Positions 8,246 to 16,517 of a stretch of DNA of 64,000 bases are shown one piece after another; positions within the stretch are counted from its first letter, which is position 1, and each line of letters opens with the position of its first letter. Source of the DNA: Parasphingorhabdus sp. (GTDB taxonomy: Bacteria; Pseudomonadota; Alphaproteobacteria; Sphingomonadales; Sphingomonadaceae); contig JAUCYS010000013.1 of assembly GCA_030373505.1 (NCBI GenBank), positions 1 through 64,000 on the forward strand, written 5' to 3'. The notes beneath the pieces are model-generated. The model had not been told where the DNA came from, searched no databases, and saw only the letters and a list, made by a program, of their open reading frames with translations. A program made the position numbers and the translations under genes.

Positions 8246-9733
8246 TTGACTGCCCTGCCCCAGATCCTCTCCCTCGCCCGTGCCGGGAATCCGGCGCGGG
8301 CATGGGCTCTGTTTCATTCATCGGGTTGGGATGTGCGAACGGATGATCCGAAGGCGCTGACCCTGAAGGGCCGCTTGCTCAAGGATCAGGCGAATGCGTC
8401 CTATGGTGCCGAGCGAGGGCGCCTTTATGGATTGGCGGCGGAGGCCTATGCGGCGGCTGCCGAGCTCGAGCGGGACAGCTATCCACTGATCAATGCCGCT
8501 GCGCTGGCGCTGCTGGGCGGCAAGCCGGAGCGGTCTGCCGCGCTGGCGAAAGAGACCTTGGCACTGATCGACGGCGATCCGGGGCAGGGCGAAAATCCCT
8601 ATTGGCGGGCAGCGACCCGGGCCGAGGCACTGCTGCTGCTGGGCGATGAAACCGCTGCCCGCGCCGCGCTGGCCGAGGGGATTGCGAAACTGCCTTATGC
8701 CTGGGAGGATCATGCCGCGACCATCGGCCAGTTCGAGCTGATCCTGGCCGAGCAGGGCAGCGATGCGACCTGGCTTGACCGCCATCGGCCACCGCCCAGC
8801 CTCTATTTTAGCGGCATTATCGGGCTGGATGCGGCAGACCCGACTATCCGGCAAGATATTGACGCGATCATCGAACGCGAACGGCCGGGTTTTGGCTTTG
8901 GCGCGCTGGCGGCAGGTGCGGATATACTGATCGCCGAGGCGCTGCACCGGACCGGTGCCGAACTGCATATCATTTTGCCTTATCCGGTGGAGCGCTTTCG
9001 CGAACTGTCCGTTGCGCCTTTTGGCGAGCATTGGGGCTCCCGCTTCGATGCGCTGGTCGAGGCCGCGAGCAGCCTCGACGTGCTGATCGAATTTCCCGGC
9101 GAAGACGAGCGATCGCTCAGTCTCGCTGTGGAACTGGCCGATCTGGTGGCGATGGGCCAGTGCATCCGCAATGCTGCGGTACTCAAGAGCTGGCCGAAGG
9201 CGCTGACGATTACCGGCAGGGGCGATCAGCCACGCCGCCCCTATCAAATCTGGTCTGACACCGGGCACGACCAGTTTACCATTGCCGTTGTGCGCCAGAA
9301 GGATCACCCATCGACCGCCGTTTCTTCCAAAGCGGAAAGCAAGGAAGTCGCGGCAATTCTCTGGGTAGACCATGCGGATCGGAATATGCTGTCGGCGCTT
9401 TCCGGCCGGGGCGAAGCCTTTCGACCGGCCGGGGATGGCCACTACCGGATATCCACCGACCCCCTGGACCTGCTATCGACCGGTCGCGCGCTGTTGCGGC
9501 ATGATGCCAGCGTCCGGACCAGCATGGTCATCGATATCATGGATGTTGATGCGCCCGGTGCTGCCCTGCTGGAACAGGCCAGCGATATCGCGCGCGCGTC
9601 GAGCGGGGGAGCGGTTCTGACCGACTGCAAATCCGCTATGGTGATTCTGCTGCAATCGCGCGAACAGAAGGTGGAAGAAATCGGGGAATTGCAGACGGCG
9701 TCCGGCCCACTGCCGCTATGGTCGATTGCCTGA
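8246..9733 (+). CDS. TPR-S / SLOG-like / degenerate nucleotide-cyclase-like protein
   Basis: A 495-aa protein starting at TTG 8246, with GAGGA eight bases upstream. Residues 1-180 are helical TPR-like repeats. Residues 185-335 contain FGALAAGADILIAEALHRTGAELH, the Rossmann-like signature of SLOG (DprA/LOG) ligand-binding domains, followed by an LPYPVERF segment. Residues 366-495 resemble a class III cyclase fold (FRPAGDGHYRIS, then LEQASDIARASSGGAVLTD). The two metal-binding aspartates seem missing, so it is probably inactive or sensory. SLOG domains bind nucleotide derivatives such as those made by TIR enzymes, so it may read the TIR signal. It follows the 248-aa gene by 11 bp. Confidence 0.7.
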   Translation: MTALPQILSLARAGNPARAWALFHSSGWDVRTDDPKALTLKGRLLKDQANASYGAERGRLYGLAAEAYAAAAELERDSYPLINAAALALLGGKPERSAALAKETLALIDGDPGQGENPYWRAATRAEALLLLGDETAARAALAEGIAKLPYAWEDHAATIGQFELILAEQGSDATWLDRHRPPPSLYFSGIIGLDAADPTIRQDIDAIIERERPGFGFGALAAGADILIAEALHRTGAELHIILPYPVERFRELSVAPFGEHWGSRFDALVEAASSLDVLIEFPGEDERSLSLAVELADLVAMGQCIRNAAVLKSWPKALTITGRGDQPRRPYQIWSDTGHDQFTIAVVRQKDHPSTAVSSKAESKEVAAILWVDHADRNMLSALSGRGEAFRPAGDGHYRISTDPLDLLSTGRALLRHDASVRTSMVIDIMDVDAPGAALLEQASDIARASSGGAVLTDCKSAMVILLQSREQKVEEIGELQTASGPLPLWSIA

Positions 9734-9743
9734 CCGGCGCGGA

Positions 9744-10409
9744 TCAGATCACCAGCTCCTCGAGCAGGCTTCGCGACAGGATTTTCAGCTGATCATCGTC
9801 GCGCCGGATGATGCCGCGCCGTTCCAGGGCGTTGATCGCGCGCGACCCGGTCTCGCGGGTGGTCTGGGCGGACAGCGCCAGCGCGGAAATCACAGGCGGT
9901 GGCGATATCCTGCCTTCCTCCCCCGCTTCCTGTAACAATTCGGCATAGACCCGGCCATTGGCGGTCAGGGTGATGCGCGCTGCCATCCGGTCGAGCACCG
10001 CATTATACTGGCGGCCCAATATTCTGGAGAGACCGCTGCCGATCCGGGCTTCCTCCTGCAACAGGAGGGTCATTTTGGCGGTGGGGATTTCGAGGACCGA
10101 AAGCCGGTTCTGCACCACTATATCGGAAATGACGATCCGTTCGCTTGGAAAGGCACCGAACAATTCCCCCGGTCCGTGCGAGGCGAGCAATTTGACCTGA
10201 CCATCGATGCCGATGATCTGCAGTTGTGCCCGGCCAGCGAGCACGATCCACAGAGCGGACCCGAGATCGCCCTGATGTGCGAGAATATCCTTGTGACGAT
10301 AATGCACCAGCCGGGTGGCGGCATCGACCCTACCCGCTTCTTCCGGCGAGCAGGAAAAAAAAGAGGCGAGGGTCGCAACGCGCTCGCTGGCGGTCATGGA
10401 CTCTTCCAT
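9744..10409 (-). CDS. Crp/Fnr-family transcriptional regulator
   Basis: A 221-aa protein with an N-terminal cyclic-nucleotide-binding (cNMP) beta barrel (DILAHQGDLGSALWIVLAGRAQL, GPGELFGAF) and a C-terminal winged helix (PPPVISALALSAQTTRETGSRAINALERRGIIRRDDDQLKI). It lacks the Cys cluster of oxygen-sensing Fnr. The start ATG lies one base after the stop of the TIGR03084 gene, so it is the last gene of the VOC-AtuA operon and may control it. It converges with the SLOG gene, with only about 10 bp between stops. Its effector is unknown. Confidence 0.85.
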   Translation of the reverse strand: MEESMTASERVATLASFFSCSPEEAGRVDAATRLVHYRHKDILAHQGDLGSALWIVLAGRAQLQIIGIDGQVKLLASHGPGELFGAFPSERIVISDIVVQNRLSVLEIPTAKMTLLLQEEARIGSGLSRILGRQYNAVLDRMAARITLTANGRVYAELLQEAGEEGRISPPPVISALALSAQTTRETGSRAINALERRGIIRRDDDQLKILSRSLLEELVI

Positions 10410-10410
10410 C

Positions 10411-11226
10411 CTAGCCGGCCACCATCATCCTCATGCCCTTCGCCGGCGGCGTTTCCGGCCCCCCGGCGAAACATTGCGCAATTTCCATCCATTGCCGCGC
10501 GGTATCGCCGACCGTCTCCAGCGCGGTATCGTCGATATTGCGGGTCTGGGTGACGACCTGGGCAAATTCGACCGCGCTACCGCGAACCAGATTATCCTCC
10601 TGCGGCTCATTCCATTCCCAGACCGCACCCGAAGGAGCCGTGAGCTGGACAAAGGGCTTGGGAGCGGGCGGCTCCTGGCGGCGGTTGCGGAAGGTCCAGC
10701 CATAGGTGGTGACACCAAGATGCGCGATATTACGGATCCGGTCGCCATCCTGGCGCTGCTCGCCCAATATGTCGAATATCTCCTGTCCATGCGACCAGGT
10801 TTCCATCTGGCGGGCGATAATCTTTGACCGGGTTGTCATGTCGGGGCCAGCCCAGGCAACGCGCTGCTCGGGGTCGGCTGCACCATAGGCGGCGGCCATC
10901 CGGGGGTAATAGTCGCAATAGGCATCGAACAGGGCCTTGCCACGGATCCCGCCGGCATGCTCGTCAAGCCATTGATATTGCACATCAATATGGCCTTTTC
11001 CGGTCTTGAAGGCAGCCATCATGTCGCTGATGAACCGTTTGAAGGCCTCCGGATCCTGCAGGGTCATCAGCGCCGCGGCGTTCCAGATATGCAGATGACC
11101 GATAACATCTTCTATCGTCCAGCTCTTGAACTGGGTGACGGTGGCAAATACCGCATCATCCTTGTCGGCGAGCAGAGCCGCGAGCGTGTCGCTCTCGTCT
11201 TTGAAATCCCGGGCTTCCTGTATCAT
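10411..11226 (-). CDS. TIGR03084-family DinB/MDMPI-like putative metal-binding protein
   Basis: A 271-aa protein. The N-terminus (SWTIEDVIGHLHIWNAAALMTL) and a mid-region QMETWSHGQEIFDILG match the DinB/mycothiol-maleylpyruvate-isomerase-like fold. Its three His ligands would be the H of GHLH, an acidic/His residue in the middle and the H of WSHGQE. The C-terminal part (VQLTAPSGAVWEWNEP) fits the extra domain of TIGR03084 proteins. The exact reaction is unknown for the family. The start overlaps the AtuA stop (ATGA), so the two are translationally coupled in an operon likely tied to acyl or terpenoid catabolism. Confidence 0.8.
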   Translation of the reverse strand: MIQEARDFKDESDTLAALLADKDDAVFATVTQFKSWTIEDVIGHLHIWNAAALMTLQDPEAFKRFISDMMAAFKTGKGHIDVQYQWLDEHAGGIRGKALFDAYCDYYPRMAAAYGAADPEQRVAWAGPDMTTRSKIIARQMETWSHGQEIFDILGEQRQDGDRIRNIAHLGVTTYGWTFRNRRQEPPAPKPFVQLTAPSGAVWEWNEPQEDNLVRGSAVEFAQVVTQTRNIDDTALETVGDTARQWMEIAQCFAGGPETPPAKGMRMMVAG

Positions 11227-13052
11227 CGCGAATGTCCTTCCAACTCTTCCAGCTTATCCGCCAATGCAGCCGGAATCGCAACCGGATGGGCGAGCAAAAT
11301 TTGTCCATAACCCTTGCCCTGGGCGTCATTTCTGATGCTGGCCACGCCGCCGCCGCCGAGCACGGCGTCGATCAGGAAATTGATCGCGTGCGAACCCGGC
11401 AGATGGAATTTCTCGATTTTCGCGGCATCGGCGCCGCCTTCAATAAAATGGCCAAAGCGCCGGGCCACCGATTCCGGAGTCAGTGCCGCCCAGATAAAGG
11501 GAAGATAAGCGGGATCGCGCGCGATCACGCCGATATTGGCCTTGTTGCCCTTGTCGCCGGAGCGGGCCCAGGCCAGGCGAATCAGTGGCACAGAGACCAT
11601 CGCGTCTGAAAGCGCCGGCCGTTCCGGATCGGCGGGCCGGATGATCGCGGAGGGATCGAAGGCCTGACCGGGCTGGCCGGAAAAATCGACGGACCGGCCA
11701 TCGATGTCAATCCGGATGGCGATGTCCTGTTTCGGTGTGAGATAGGAAAAGAGCCGCACCACCGGCGACGGCTTGGCGCGCGCGCCGGAAAAGCCGCTTA
11801 GCCCCGGCGGCGTTGCCAGGCCGAGACCGGCCAGTTCGCGCAGCAAGATGCCGATCGCCGCCGCTTCATCGTGCTTGGCCGCGATCTTTGCCACGACCTC
11901 GCGTGGCTGGTGGTCGCTGGCAAATTCCCCGAACTGGCTGTCCGCGCCAATCAGCTCGACGCTGGTTTCGCTATAGTCGCCGAGATTGTGACCGCGCAGA
12001 ATCTTGCGGGCACGGGCAAAGACATTGTCGCAGAATTTCTGGGCCTTGCGGGCGGCATCAAAGCCGTAGAAACTGACATAGGTACCGCCCCGAAAGCCTT
12101 CGCCATAGGTGAGGCAGGTCTTGTAATGGTGGGGTGCCGGATAGCCGCGGGCCGCGGACACATGCACCTCGTCCGGACCAAGCTGGGTAATTGCGACCGC
12201 GGAAAAATCGCAGACCACATCAGGCAGCATATAGGCCTGGGGATCGCCGATTTCATAGAGCATCTGCTCCGAAACCGTGCCTACCGTGACGCAGCCGCCG
12301 GTGCCTTCCGGCTTGGTGACCGTGAACGACCCGTCGGGTGACACCGTGCCGATCGGATAGCCGATATTGGCGATATCTCCCGCCTCTTCCCAGTCGGTAT
12401 AATTGCCGCCGGTCGCCTGCGGGCCGCATTCCAGCAGATGACCCGCCAGACTGCCGCTGGCCATCAGGTCATGGTCATCCGGCGACCAGCCGAATTCATG
12501 GATGCAGGCGCCCAGCGTCACCGCGCTGTCGACGCAGCGTCCGGTGATCACGATATCCGCACCTTCGGCCAGCGCCCGGGCAATCGGGAAGGCGCCGAGA
12601 TAGGCGTTAATGCTGGCGATCCTGTCCCTGTCCGGAAAGGCGGCGCCGGTGAACATCTCGGTCGGCGCGGTGGCGGCGATCCTGTCCAGCTCTGCCAGCA
12701 GATTGTCGCCGGTGATGACTGCGATCTTGAGGTCCAGACCCTGTTCCTTCAGTAAGGCCCGCGCCGCTTCGCCGCAGGCTGCAGGATTGACGCCGCCGGC
12801 ATTGGCAATCACCTTCACTCCCTGCGTAGCAATCGTACGAGCGTGGGGTTTCAGGACCGCGCTGATGAAATCGCCGGCAAAGCCCAAGGCGGGGTCCTTG
12901 GCATGGGCCCGCGCCATGATCGACATGGTGATCTCGGCTAGATAGTCATAGACCAGATAATCCACGCCCGCACCGAGCAGTTGCGGGGTCGCCATGGCGC
13001 TTTCGCCCCAATAGCCACTCGCACCGCCGATGCGGACGCTTTTGTTTGGCAT
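11223..13052 (-). CDS. AtuA family (DUF1446) acyclic terpene/acyl-CoA catabolism protein
   Basis: A 609-aa protein. The start at 13052 (MPNKSVRIGGASGYWGES) matches the family N-terminus and lies 4 bp after the VOC stop, with GGATGGG upstream. A longer frame adds 21 unlikely residues. The main domain (1-450) shows VDYLVYDYLAE, IANAGGVNPAACGEAA, ITGRCVDSAVTLGACIHEFGW and ATGGNYTDWE, all typical of AtuA. A C-terminal ferredoxin-like AtuA domain (IRLAWARSGDKGNKANIGVIARDP) follows. AtuA is needed for citronellol/geraniol use in pseudomonads, but its chemistry is not settled. It is a long fused form with both domains present. Confidence 0.88.
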   Translation of the reverse strand: MPNKSVRIGGASGYWGESAMATPQLLGAGVDYLVYDYLAEITMSIMARAHAKDPALGFAGDFISAVLKPHARTIATQGVKVIANAGGVNPAACGEAARALLKEQGLDLKIAVITGDNLLAELDRIAATAPTEMFTGAAFPDRDRIASINAYLGAFPIARALAEGADIVITGRCVDSAVTLGACIHEFGWSPDDHDLMASGSLAGHLLECGPQATGGNYTDWEEAGDIANIGYPIGTVSPDGSFTVTKPEGTGGCVTVGTVSEQMLYEIGDPQAYMLPDVVCDFSAVAITQLGPDEVHVSAARGYPAPHHYKTCLTYGEGFRGGTYVSFYGFDAARKAQKFCDNVFARARKILRGHNLGDYSETSVELIGADSQFGEFASDHQPREVVAKIAAKHDEAAAIGILLRELAGLGLATPPGLSGFSGARAKPSPVVRLFSYLTPKQDIAIRIDIDGRSVDFSGQPGQAFDPSAIIRPADPERPALSDAMVSVPLIRLAWARSGDKGNKANIGVIARDPAYLPFIWAALTPESVARRFGHFIEGGADAAKIEKFHLPGSHAINFLIDAVLGGGGVASIRNDAQGKGYGQILLAHPVAIPAALADKLEELEGHSR

Positions 13053-13056
13053 AGGG

Positions 13057-13437
13057 TCAGCCCATCCGGTGCAGGGCGCAGAGCTTGTTGCCGTCGGGAT
13101 CTCGCAGATAGGCAAGGTAGAGATTCATGCCCGGATTCTCCCGCACGCCCGGGGGATCTTCGATGGCCGTCCCGCCGGCTTCCAGGCCCGCCTTGTGCCA
13201 GGCATCAGCCTGCTCGGGGCTTTCCATGGCAAATCCCACGGTCATGCCATTGCCGCAGGTGGCTTCGTTGCCGTCAATCGGCTGCGTGACCATGAAGATA
13301 CTGCCGTTATGGATATACATCAGGCGCCCCTTGGGATCGACCATGGCTTCCGGGCCGTTAACGCTCTGGAACAGCGCGTCATAGAATTTTTTCGAGCGGT
13401 CGATGTCATTCGATCCGACCATCATGTGACTGTACAT
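13057..13437 (-). CDS. VOC-family (glyoxalase/bleomycin resistance-like) protein
   Basis: A 126-aa protein. The start at 13437 has AAAGGAG upstream and gives the usual MYSHMMVGSNDIDRSKKFYD N-terminus. A single VOC beta-alpha-beta-beta-beta pair is visible (SNDIDRSKKFYDALF; AYLRDPDGNKLCALH). The C-terminal RDPDGNK motif carries the acidic metal-ligand region. VOC proteins act as dioxygenases, isomerases or glutathione lyases; the substrate here is unknown. It is first in the VOC-AtuA-TIGR03084-Crp operon and divergent from the SDR gene. Confidence 0.85.
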   Translation of the reverse strand: MYSHMMVGSNDIDRSKKFYDALFQSVNGPEAMVDPKGRLMYIHNGSIFMVTQPIDGNEATCGNGMTVGFAMESPEQADAWHKAGLEAGGTAIEDPPGVRENPGMNLYLAYLRDPDGNKLCALHRMG

Positions 13438-13565
13438 TATCTTCTCTCCTTTAGTGCGGGCTAGATGTTTGAGTGGGCTCTGGCCAGAAGGCAATCTTGC
13501 TCTTGTTCTAGTCGGCTGGCATCTTTAAGCGAGTGATTAATTTATTCAAGCAGGACAGGATCAAA

Positions 13566-14339
13566 ATGGAACTGAAAGACAAGATTGTCGTGATCACCGG
13601 TGGCGCCAGCGGGATCGGAGCCGCCATGGCGCGCCGCTTTGCTGCAGAAGGAGCGAAGAAGGTGGTTTGCGCAGATCGCGATCTGGCAGGTGCCCAGGCG
13701 GTCGCCGATGAGATTGGCGGCGTGGCGATCCGGACCGACGTTTCTCTGGCCGAAGATATCAGCGCCCTCATCGAAACCGTGGAATCGGATATCGGGCCGA
13801 TCGACCTGTTCGTCTCCAATGCCGGCATCATCACCAGCGGCGGCGCCGAAGTCGGCGATGAAATCTGGCAGAATATTTGGGAGATCAATGTGCTGGCCCA
13901 TATCCGGGCCGCACGGATACTGGTGCCGAAGATGCTGGAGCGGGGCGGCGGCTATCTGCTCAACACCGCCTCGGCGGCCGGGCTGCTGGCGCAAATCGGC
14001 TCGGCCCCCTATTCGGTGACCAAACATGCAGCGGTCAGCTTTGCCGAATGGCTGGCAATTACCCACGGCGCGGAAGGCCTGAAGGTCTCGGTGCTTTGCC
14101 CCCAGGGTGTGGATACGCCGATGATCGCGGGAGTCGATACGTCCACGATTGCCAAGGACGGTATTGTGACCCCTGAGCATGTCGCCGACCTGTGCGTTGA
14201 GGCGATTGGCGACGAACGCTTCCTGATTTTGCCCCATCCCGTGGTCGGAGACTATATCAAGCAGAAGGGTGCCGATCCGGAACGCTGGATTTCCGGTATG
14301 CAGCGCTGGCAGGCGATGCTGACCGCCAGAGCTTCCTGA
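13566..14339 (+). CDS. Short-chain dehydrogenase/reductase
   Basis: A classical SDR of 257 aa. The start at ATG 13566 (MELKDKIVVITGGASGIG) has AGGA upstream. The frame opens 11 codons earlier without a ribosome site. It has the cofactor motif TGGASGIG, an acidic residue at the end of strand 2 (CADRD, suggesting NAD preference), NAG (SNAGI), the catalytic Ser in NTASAAG and the YSVTK pair. The substrate is not evident. It is divergent from the VOC-AtuA operon with a 128-bp shared upstream region, so it may belong to the same catabolic function. Confidence 0.88.
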   Translation: MELKDKIVVITGGASGIGAAMARRFAAEGAKKVVCADRDLAGAQAVADEIGGVAIRTDVSLAEDISALIETVESDIGPIDLFVSNAGIITSGGAEVGDEIWQNIWEINVLAHIRAARILVPKMLERGGGYLLNTASAAGLLAQIGSAPYSVTKHAAVSFAEWLAITHGAEGLKVSVLCPQGVDTPMIAGVDTSTIAKDGIVTPEHVADLCVEAIGDERFLILPHPVVGDYIKQKGADPERWISGMQRWQAMLTARAS

Positions 14340-14448
14340 GCGATTTCTGGGACCATCGGTCCTAACAAAAATGTCCTGACAAAATGGAGCATTGGGACCC
14401 GGCATTTTCCTCTCTAGCGTCGCCACAAACGCAAAAGGAGAGTGAATC

Positions 14449-15381
14449 ATGGCATTGGTATCAGTCGTGGGCGCAACCGGCCGGCAAGGCCTTGCCCAAA
14501 TACGGCAACTGGCAGCGGCAGGGCACAAAGTGCGCGCCCTGTCCCGCAGCGCAAATCCGGATCTTGGCGGTACCAATGCAGCGGACGAGGTCCGCCAGAT
14601 TGATCTCACCGATCCATCGACCTGGGTTCCGGCATTCGAGGGATCGGATGCGGTTTTTTATACCCATCCCCTGCAGGCACGCGAAGATCGCGCGAGCATG
14701 GTGGGTAAGGTTGCGGCAGCGGCCAAGGAAGCAGGCACCGAGCGTTTTGTCTGGAACACGTCGAGCTGGATTCCCGAGCGTCCCGGCGACCCGTTCACTT
14801 ATGGCAACAACACGATCGCCGTAAACGAGATTTTCCGTTCGGGCATGCCGGCCACCGTTTTCGGTTCGGTGCTGTTCATGGACAATCTGCTGACCAACTG
14901 GGCGCGGCCGTTCATTGTAGATGAAAAGCGCTACGTCTATCCGCACAATGCCACTCTCGAAGCGAACTGGATCAGTCTCGACGATGTCGGCAAGTGCATG
15001 GTCGCTGCCATGGACCGGCCGGACTTCGAGGGGTCGTGGCTCAACATTGGCGGACCACAGCGTCTGAAACCGCCGGAGGTGGCAGAGACCCTGTCCCGCG
15101 TGTTCGGTCATGAAATCAAATATGACCCCTGCACCCCGAAGGAATTCGGCGACTATCTGGTCAAGGCTTTTGGCGATGATGTACCGCCGGAAAACCGTGA
15201 AACCATGGCGGCCGGGATCACCGCTTTCTACGAATATAACAATAATAATGTGACCAGACCCTTTGAGGTGGACACTCACTTCATGCAGCAGCGGCTGCCG
15301 GAAGTGGAATTTGAGACGCTGGAAGAATGGGCGGCCCGTCAGGACTGGTCCGAGGACGCCCACCGGCCACCGGCGGGATAG
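14449..15381 (+). CDS. NmrA-like NAD(P)-binding oxidoreductase
   Basis: A 310-aa protein with an excellent ribosome site (AAAGGAGAGTGAATC then ATG). The N-terminus VSVVGATGRQGLAQIRQL carries the GxxGxxG dinucleotide loop of NmrA/atypical SDR proteins. The body (LFMDNLLTNWARPF, WISLDDVGKCMVAAM, NIGGPQRLKPPEVAETLSRV) matches this group. Many lack the SDR catalytic Tyr and act as redox sensors or quinone/isoflavone-type reductases. It stands alone, preceded by about 110 bp of leader. Confidence 0.82.
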   Translation: MALVSVVGATGRQGLAQIRQLAAAGHKVRALSRSANPDLGGTNAADEVRQIDLTDPSTWVPAFEGSDAVFYTHPLQAREDRASMVGKVAAAAKEAGTERFVWNTSSWIPERPGDPFTYGNNTIAVNEIFRSGMPATVFGSVLFMDNLLTNWARPFIVDEKRYVYPHNATLEANWISLDDVGKCMVAAMDRPDFEGSWLNIGGPQRLKPPEVAETLSRVFGHEIKYDPCTPKEFGDYLVKAFGDDVPPENRETMAAGITAFYEYNNNNVTRPFEVDTHFMQQRLPEVEFETLEEWAARQDWSEDAHRPPAG

Positions 15382-15414
15382 TTTTTACCCGATATGTCAT
15401 GCATACAAGAAGCG

Positions 15415-15453
15415 TCTGGCCCTTGCTCTCCGATGATCGGAGCGAAGGCCAGA
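15415..15453. repeat. Long imperfect hairpin between NmrA and HupE genes
   Basis: TCTGGCC at 15415 and GGCCAGA at 15447 close a 39-nt stem-loop, with inner pairing of TCCGA with TCGGA. No T-run follows on either strand, so it is not a standard intrinsic terminator. It lies between convergent genes and may still help end transcription. Confidence 0.5.
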
Positions 15454-15527
15454 TGCCATTGCGGCGGGCTGATCCGCAACCGAATGAAACCTGGGGCTCG
15501 CGCTTGACGGTGCTGACATCCGGTGGA

Positions 15528-16517
15528 TCAGGCCACCATCCGTTCGATGAACCAGTAGGTGGATATGATGCCGATCCCATAAGCCATGGCCGTCTTGACG
15601 GCATGCACCCATTGACCGCGGATTTGTCGCAGCCCGTATAGCGTTGCCAGCGCAACCGCGACGATCACCAGCTGGCCGATCTCGACGCCGAGATTGAAGG
15701 TCAGCAAGGCGAGCGGCACATCGCCCTGCGGCAAGCCGATTTCTGCCAGCGCGCCGGCAAAGCCGAAGCCATGGAGCAGGCCGAACAGAAAGGCGACAAT
15801 CCAGGGAAAGCGTTCCGAGAGCCGGATATCATCAGGCTTTGCCTTTACGACTTCGACCGCGAGAAAGATGATCGACAGGGCGATCACCGCTTCCACCGGT
15901 TGCGGCGGTAGCGACAACAAGCCGAGCGTGCTGCCGACCAGCGTGATGCTGTGCGCCACGGTAAAGGCAGTGACGGTTTTGGCGACCAGCCAGCCGCCCT
16001 TGAGCAGCAGCACCAGAGCGAGAACGAAAAACAGATGGTCGAAGCCCATCAGGATATGTTCGATCCCGAGGATTGTGTAAGTGGCTGCAACATTGGAGAT
16101 GACTGATGGTCTGGCCAGCGTGGCGATCGGCTGGTCCGGCGTCAGCCGCAATGTCTGCACGGGGCCATCGATCGGGGCAATGCGAACCAGCGCATCGGTA
16201 TTTGACAGTTCGAGCGCTTTCAGGCCGATCCTTTTGCCCTGCACCGATCCGTCGCAGCGCAGCGACAGGCGTGTAAGGATATTGCTGCCGGCGAATTCGC
16301 GCCGCCGATCACCATCGGTTTTGCAATTCCCCGGGAAGATAACCTCACCGGTCTGGCCCAGGCGCGAATTGGTCGAAGCTTTCCACAAGATTGACCATTG
16401 GCCGGGCAGCTGTTCCGTCATTTCTATATAGGCCGGGCGCAGCTCATCCGCGCGGGCGCTGGCCGGAAACAGCGCGAGTCCGAGGCATATCCACAAAATG
16501 GCACAGCATCGGTTCAT
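15528..16517 (-). CDS. HupE/UreJ-family membrane protein with extracytoplasmic N-terminal domain
   Basis: A 329-aa protein. A signal peptide (about residues 1-23, ending SARADE) precedes a periplasmic beta-rich domain of about 110 residues. Six or seven membrane helices follow from about residue 135 (ILGIEHILMGFDHLFFVLALVLLL, FTVAHSITLVGS, LHGFGFAGALAEIG). The HILMGFDHLFF and FTVAHS motifs with His residues are the HupE/UreJ metal-transporter signature. Its substrate (Ni2+ or other) is uncertain, because no hydrogenase or urease genes are near. The start overlaps the PPIase stop by 4 nt, so the two genes are coupled. Confidence 0.82.
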   Translation of the reverse strand: MNRCCAILWICLGLALFPASARADELRPAYIEMTEQLPGQWSILWKASTNSRLGQTGEVIFPGNCKTDGDRRREFAGSNILTRLSLRCDGSVQGKRIGLKALELSNTDALVRIAPIDGPVQTLRLTPDQPIATLARPSVISNVAATYTILGIEHILMGFDHLFFVLALVLLLKGGWLVAKTVTAFTVAHSITLVGSTLGLLSLPPQPVEAVIALSIIFLAVEVVKAKPDDIRLSERFPWIVAFLFGLLHGFGFAGALAEIGLPQGDVPLALLTFNLGVEIGQLVIVAVALATLYGLRQIRGQWVHAVKTAMAYGIGIISTYWFIERMVA

